Assembly (NCBI RefSeq): GCF_003086295.3
Contig: NW_027255450.1
Span: 209,854-273,853 of the forward strand
DNA length: 64,000 bases
Direction: 5' to 3'
From: Arachis hypogaea
Taxonomy: Eukaryota > Streptophyta > Magnoliopsida > Fabales > Fabaceae
Shown here: positions 58,790-64,000 of the stretch, one piece after another
How positions within the stretch are numbered: the stretch's first letter is position 1
Layout of the letters: every line of letters starts with the position of its first letter
Translations under genes and position numbers: made by a program
The notes under the pieces: model-generated
What the model was told of the DNA's origin: nothing
The model's input: only the letters and a program-made list of their open reading frames with translations
Database searches by the model: none

Positions 58790-61700
58790 CCTGTCTCCCC
58801 TACTCCCCTTCTGGTTATGCCATTACCAATCGCGGGTAACCCCCGGGCCGCTAGTGGTTTAAGAAAGGCCCTGACCTAATAAGATAAAAACGATTATCCT
58901 TATGACCAAACAGCGATAGTTTCACGATCCCGACCAGCAACTTGTTGGGAGTAGGGGCATCCAAGCTTGCCCAACCTAGACATTGTAACTGAAAGTCCTG
59001 CCTACTTGTAGGCTTAGGGTAGTCCTCGAATTCTTCTTTTACTGGCTTGGGAAAGACCCGTAGGCTATGGATCCCACTAATGGAATGGGACTATAACCAT
59101 ACTTCCATGGTCTAGGTTCAAGGACAATAAAGATTGAGGCTTGGAGTATCTAAGGCTTCATGGACCCCATTTTTAGGTTAAGGACGGACTCGCTAGTGTC
59201 CCAAGGATTGACCGGTGACACTACTAACTGAATTGCCCTACCTAATATATGTATTTTTCCACAGGACTGAATCCATAGAAACCTTGGCTTAGTGCCATTA
59301 CTGTAAGCGGCGGATGATTGGTATGCAGGATCGGTTGCTACGGGTTTCACATTCATGTGAATCAAGAGATTGGCTTGAATTGAAAGGCTTTCCAACTAGC
59401 CATTGTACCTGAGCGAGAAGTCCTTTTTTACACGAGATCCATAGATAGGAACATAGTAAAGAAAGGCAGAGACCATAAACTAATAGTAGGATCTGTTGCT
59501 GGTTCACGAAATGAAACTGACAATCTAAACTTACTTTACATCTTGGAGTAAGAACCTATAGCGGGTAGTGGAAATGGCTTAGTTTTCTATCTCTATCTCC
59601 TTCCTTACTCATTAGCTTATGGATTAGAGAGATTAGCTGGCTAGTTGCTTGGCGGACTCAAGACTTCTACTAAAGGTAAGCCGGGTCAAGCTGCTAGTTC
59701 AAAAACCTTGAATTGTGCTTTCTTAACTTCCGAATTCAAATTCGTATAAAAGTCGATGGATGCGGCGTGGTTACCATAGCTCATGCATTTTTTGGAATCT
59801 CTGGAAAAGAGTTTTGGGGTTTCGGCTACTAAAAAAAGGCTCCACTCTACCCAGCTTTTATCCCCTAGTTGCATTTCTCTCCCGGTTATTTAGTAATAAG
59901 CCCTATTTTTTCTAGTAAGGGGAAAGGTTTTTTCTAATTCTAAAGGTCACAAAGAAAGGTTCCTGGACTCTGCGATAGTCCTTATTCCTGATAGCCAGTG
60001 ATTCACTGCTTGATTCGCCGCTTTTTTCCTGCTTTTAGGGGTTCAATGGACAGCTGCTGGATTTGGTTCAGAAAAAATGGAATCCACTGATTCGGATAAG
60101 TCTTATGAGAAGAATTCGGGGTCAAAGAGGGCTTCGCTTCATCTCTTCGACAAATGATTCGGATTCTGCGGATGAAATGGCGTTACCTTCTGGAGAAAGT
60201 GGGCATGTTGCTTTGTGAGAAAGGACGGGAGATGCTCTTTCGTCGGCTGATACTGGTTCGAATACTGACTCTTCAGCGAGAAGCCTAAGCTAAGGCAAGA
60301 GCGGATTCTCCGACATTGATCTTACTGTTGACTCTTTCCTTTCCTAGATTCGGGATCTAAAACAGATTTTCTATGCCACTATAAAGCATCAGGCTAGGAA
60401 TTCCAAACCGGAGAGTTAGCTACCCGAAAAGCCGGAGTTCGATCCCATCCCACACCACAGCTTCATGCCTTAAAGGCAGAGTTTCATTGAACAGCTGATC
60501 TTGGATGGACTTGGACTTGCAATCATTGAATTCAGATTCAGAGCTGACTGAATTGCTTAATTCAAAAAGAATTTCCGGGTAAGGGGGAACTTCTGCCAAT
60601 TCCATGACTTGACTGACTGAAGACTGGACTGGAATGAACCATCCAATGAATCTTTCCTTCAAGGCTTTTAAGGAATAATAGGAAAAAAGTGGGATTAGTC
60701 TCATTCCAGATTCCTGATAATAGCCCTCATTGATGAAGTTAGGGGGATCGACTTCTTTTCTTTCCATTTTCTGTCTGGTTTTGGGCCTCCTCCTACCTCC
60801 GTTTGCAACGGCTACAGACGCAAAAAAAACATTTTGTAGCCCTCGTGTTCTGGCGAATTTGTCCAAGAGTAACGGTTGCCCCATTAGCGGGGATGCTTCT
60901 CGAGAGCTTGTAAAACCCGAAGATAGACGTCGCTTTTTGTTGGATTGTGTAATTCAAAAAGCAGACGTTGGAAGTCTGCTCTTGTCGCGCCTACACCAGC
61001 TTCTTTATTTGGACTTTCCAAAACAAGGCGCTGCGCTATATCCTCCCATGGTTGGGGGTCCCTTTGTTGGCTTTTCGAGAAAGATGATAGAAGAATAGCA
61101 CATTTCTTTCGTAAATCGTTTACTGTATCGTAAGGTGATTCTGTGGGTAGCTTAGCTATTAGCTAGTTGTAAATCTATTTACTAGTCTGGTGCACACTTG
61201 GAAGGCTCTCCTTTATCTTACCAGTCGTGCAGCACTATACACGCGTTTAGGTCATAATTATTTTCTAAGGCTGATAATTGGGCTTATAATGCGTTTCTTT
61301 TATGGACCTCGGGAATCTTCCTAATGAATCGTGAAACGTGATTTTGGAAGCAAGAAGAACTTTCTCTACGCTTTATCCCTCTCCTTTCACTCCTCTCGCT
61401 TCACTCGACTTACTTCGTACCTTAGCACAAGTACTAAGTAAGCATTCAGCTACCTCTCTCCACCATATAATCTATTAATTATGTTAGCACTTACAGCTAT
61501 TTCTCTTAAGCAGCAATAGTATAAGTGAGTAGCCCATAGGTAGGGGATACAAACGGTTAAGAGTTCTTGCTTTTCAGTGGTACGTGTAGTCACTCGAAGA
61601 GGCAATCTACCGAACCGGTTCCCTCCATACAATCTTGGTTATCTGGCCAAGTGGTCCTTACCTCTTGGAAGTTAAGAAGTAAATCAAGCTACCTGAGCTC

Positions 61701-64000
61701 AAGAAGTTTTGACTCTTGATGCTAGTCTATATTAGTTATAGCCTTTTGGTTTGGTATGTTATTCTTTTTTTATAGTCGGGATAGCTTTATTAATCAAATC
61801 AGGCAGGCTTTTCTACTATTCGCTACCCGCTGACAGCCTTTATCGAGCTTTCCAGGCTCTTGTCTTTCTACGAGACTCCACGCCCTATCTTTCATATCAT
61901 CTCTCATATCGGCTCAGCTGACTTTGCCTCGATGTTCAGGGTCCGTAAGCATACTCTCTCTCTTTATAAGAGCTCTAGATAGCGTTCCAATTCGTTTTCA
62001 AGATATCATATGGAGATTCGCGTGCATCTGTTTCGGGGTTCTTTTTTGGTCCATTTATATGGGTTCTGCGTTGTGTCCGCATTAGTTCGAGGAAGAGAAG
62101 CATGTACTATTCTATTCTATGGTGTAATTAAAGATCTCATTCCTATTCAAGTGGTTTGGACCAAGTTAGCTGTGGCCTTTCATTCCTTAGGGAGTGAGAG
62201 GGTAAAGGGGGAAAGGGCGTAGGGTACCACTTGAGTTGTCTTCACTTCCCTTAGCCATAAGGTTGGCATTGAAAGATCCAATCCTAGATTCTTCTTACTC
62301 TTGTAATTAATGTAATTGGCAAAAAAACAAGTAAGTACTAATGTCAATGTTGGAAAAGAACCTTGAAGTGAAAGTCGGGAAAGAGCTTTATTTAAGTATT
62401 CATATTGGTAAAGCAAGTAGGCTGGGCTGAACCCAAGTCTGATTGATGTCAGTGTTACCCGTCCTAAAAAGAAGAAGAAAAGTATATTGTTGGATAATTG
62501 GCAAACATTAAAACGAATTTTCGCTAACTGAATTAATTGGAAGAGCTCGTTATATCGGAGTCAGAAGCGAAGGCGAAGGGGAATCTGATATCCCTTCAAG
62601 CCCTGGCAAAGGATCGATCTTGAAGCCCCTATTTACTAATTACTAATGAGACCTACTCGGCCTACCGCCTAACTTACTAGCGGACTGCCCCAACCCCAAT
62701 CCAAAACCCATACCTTCCATCAACCCTGGAAAAGGGCTTGAGGCTACCTTTCCGGTGGAGAAGTCACTATTCGTAGCTATTGACCTCTCCTTCAAGTGAT
62801 CTGGCATCAAAGGAAGAAGCTTCATCCCGAGTTGAAAGACTCTTTTGAACAGGCAGACTTGCAGGAGCAGCTACTTCTTCATCCGTAGAAAGAAAAGGAA
62901 TTTGTCTTGAATCACAGAGGAAGGACAATATCACAACTGATAATGCTAGAACTACTAACTAGCTATCTAGCAGTAGTGAAGATATGCGAAAAAGGGAGAA
63001 TGCGCTACATCGGATCTTGCTGTAGTTGATGAAAGAGCTGTAGTGAAAGAGTGAAAGGCCAATAACAGGATCTTTCATAAGTGAATCTGAATACCTTTAC
63101 ATCTTTCTATTCACCTTTAATAAAGCGAGCAGTGGCTATCAAAAGACCTAATCCGTCCCTTCCCCACTCTTTATTGGTTCGTTTCGTAGGAATAGAGTAG
63201 TAAAAGTAAAAGAAAAAGGGTTTGACCATTTCAGGTCGTAGATGGCAGGTCACCTACCAGTGTCTTAGATTTTGTGCCTTGACCTTTCGGGTCTCGCTAA
63301 TCCCAGTTGGAAAAAAAGCAATAGGAATCCGCCCCCTAATTACTAGACCATTCCTGCTTCTTTCTCTTGTCCCTACCCATATAGGAAAAGAGCTTTCTCA
63401 CAAAGATTGATTGGAAGACCCATAGCTTGAGAATTCCCCAGTCGTTGTTTGAGCTTTTCCAACTAGCTATGCGCTAAATAAGCCCTCCCTAACCTATAGC
63501 AAGAGTAGTGCTACTAAGCGAAGGCGAAGGAGGAAGTTTAGATTGGGACTTTCTCTTGCCTTGTTCTTATGCCTATTGGTGAATCAGATGTTCTTCCCCC
63601 AGCCAAGACTGATTAGCGAGAGTTGTCGCATATCCGCTTGAATAAGCTCACTCTTGGTTAGCTATGAACACAGAGTGAAGAATCGCTAAGGCCAATCATT
63701 CCTTAGTCTATCCTATATCCTATGGCTATTCTAGCTGGGATATTCTCTCTATTAAAGCATATAGGAATCTGAGGTAATATCGTATAAGTATAGTCAACAA
63801 TCCTTTGGTTCCATTCGTTCGCTTACATCGTGGGAAGAAAAGAGATGCGTGCCGGGGGTCGAAGCCTTCTATCAATCGCATGCAGGTCTATCATCTTTAG
63901 GCAGTCGCATACTCGAGTGGATTGCCCTATGTATCAGACCAAGAACCGAATTCCCCAACAGGAGCTCTTGGTCTACTACTAGGGATTCCAAATCCACCAT
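58790..64000. other. Non-coding spacer to the end of the window
   Basis: No gene recognised on either strand. The longest frames (60420-60884 minus, 60730-61098 plus) overlap each other, and neither shows a known domain. No tRNA or rRNA signature was seen. Confidence 0.4.

Noticed and set aside
1..64000. CRISPR arrays, bacterial operons, phage or insertion-sequence elements
   Set aside because: No regularly spaced repeats, transposase frames or bacterial gene order were seen; the content is plant mitochondrial.

Overview
The window is a piece of a land-plant mitochondrial genome, most likely an angiosperm with an expanded mitogenome. It carries ccmFN and ccmB, which both encode amino acids at conserved positions that plants normally restore by C-to-U RNA editing. 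It also has native-type mitochondrial tRNA genes (trnfM, trnQ, trnG) and a plastid-influenced trnY. Around these lie large stretches of non-coding DNA with fragments of a mitovirus and a nuclear Ty1/copia retrotransposon. A remnant of rpl10 fits a eudicot, and the unsplit ccmFN argues against Brassicaceae. The species cannot be named from the sequence. A run of exactly 1000 Ns at 2893-3892 shows this is a scaffolded draft.

Layout. 1-9.5 kb: no recognisable gene, plus the gap. 9.5-13.6 kb: a truncated rpl10 pseudogene (+), then on the minus strand ccmB, an unrecognised 99-aa ORF and a broken multi-membrane-span gene read in three frames. 13.6-19.3 kb: non-coding, holding one arm of a 151-bp inverted repeat whose partner is at 38.9 kb. 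19.3-19.8 kb: trnY(GUA), apparently a native/plastid chimera, followed by a decayed mitovirus polymerase fragment. 19.8-32.5 kb: non-coding, with a short coiled-coil relic. 32.5 kb: trnfM. 33.9-34.7 kb: an AT-rich 272-aa ORF with the layout of a group II intron-type reverse transcriptase but without its catalytic aspartates. 34.7-45.2 kb: non-coding apart from trnQ, GC-rich hairpins and trnG. 46.7 kb: copia reverse-transcriptase fragment. 46.9-56.0 kb: non-coding. 56.0-58.8 kb: a minus-strand cluster of an interrupted trnP-like element, ccmFN, and a chimeric ORF that starts with the first codons of cob. 58.8-64 kb: non-coding.

The two intact respiratory-assembly genes belong to one pathway. 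CcmB is the membrane subunit of the haem-export/ABC part, and CcmFN is part of the haem lyase, of the bacterial-type (System I) cytochrome c maturation machinery in the inner membrane. The most interesting loci are the cob-chimeric ORF directly downstream of ccmFN (architecture typical of cytoplasmic male sterility genes), the multi-span ORF that would be restored by one base in each of two homopolymers, the catalytically dead RT-like ORF, and two odd tRNA loci (interrupted trnP-like, chimeric trnY).
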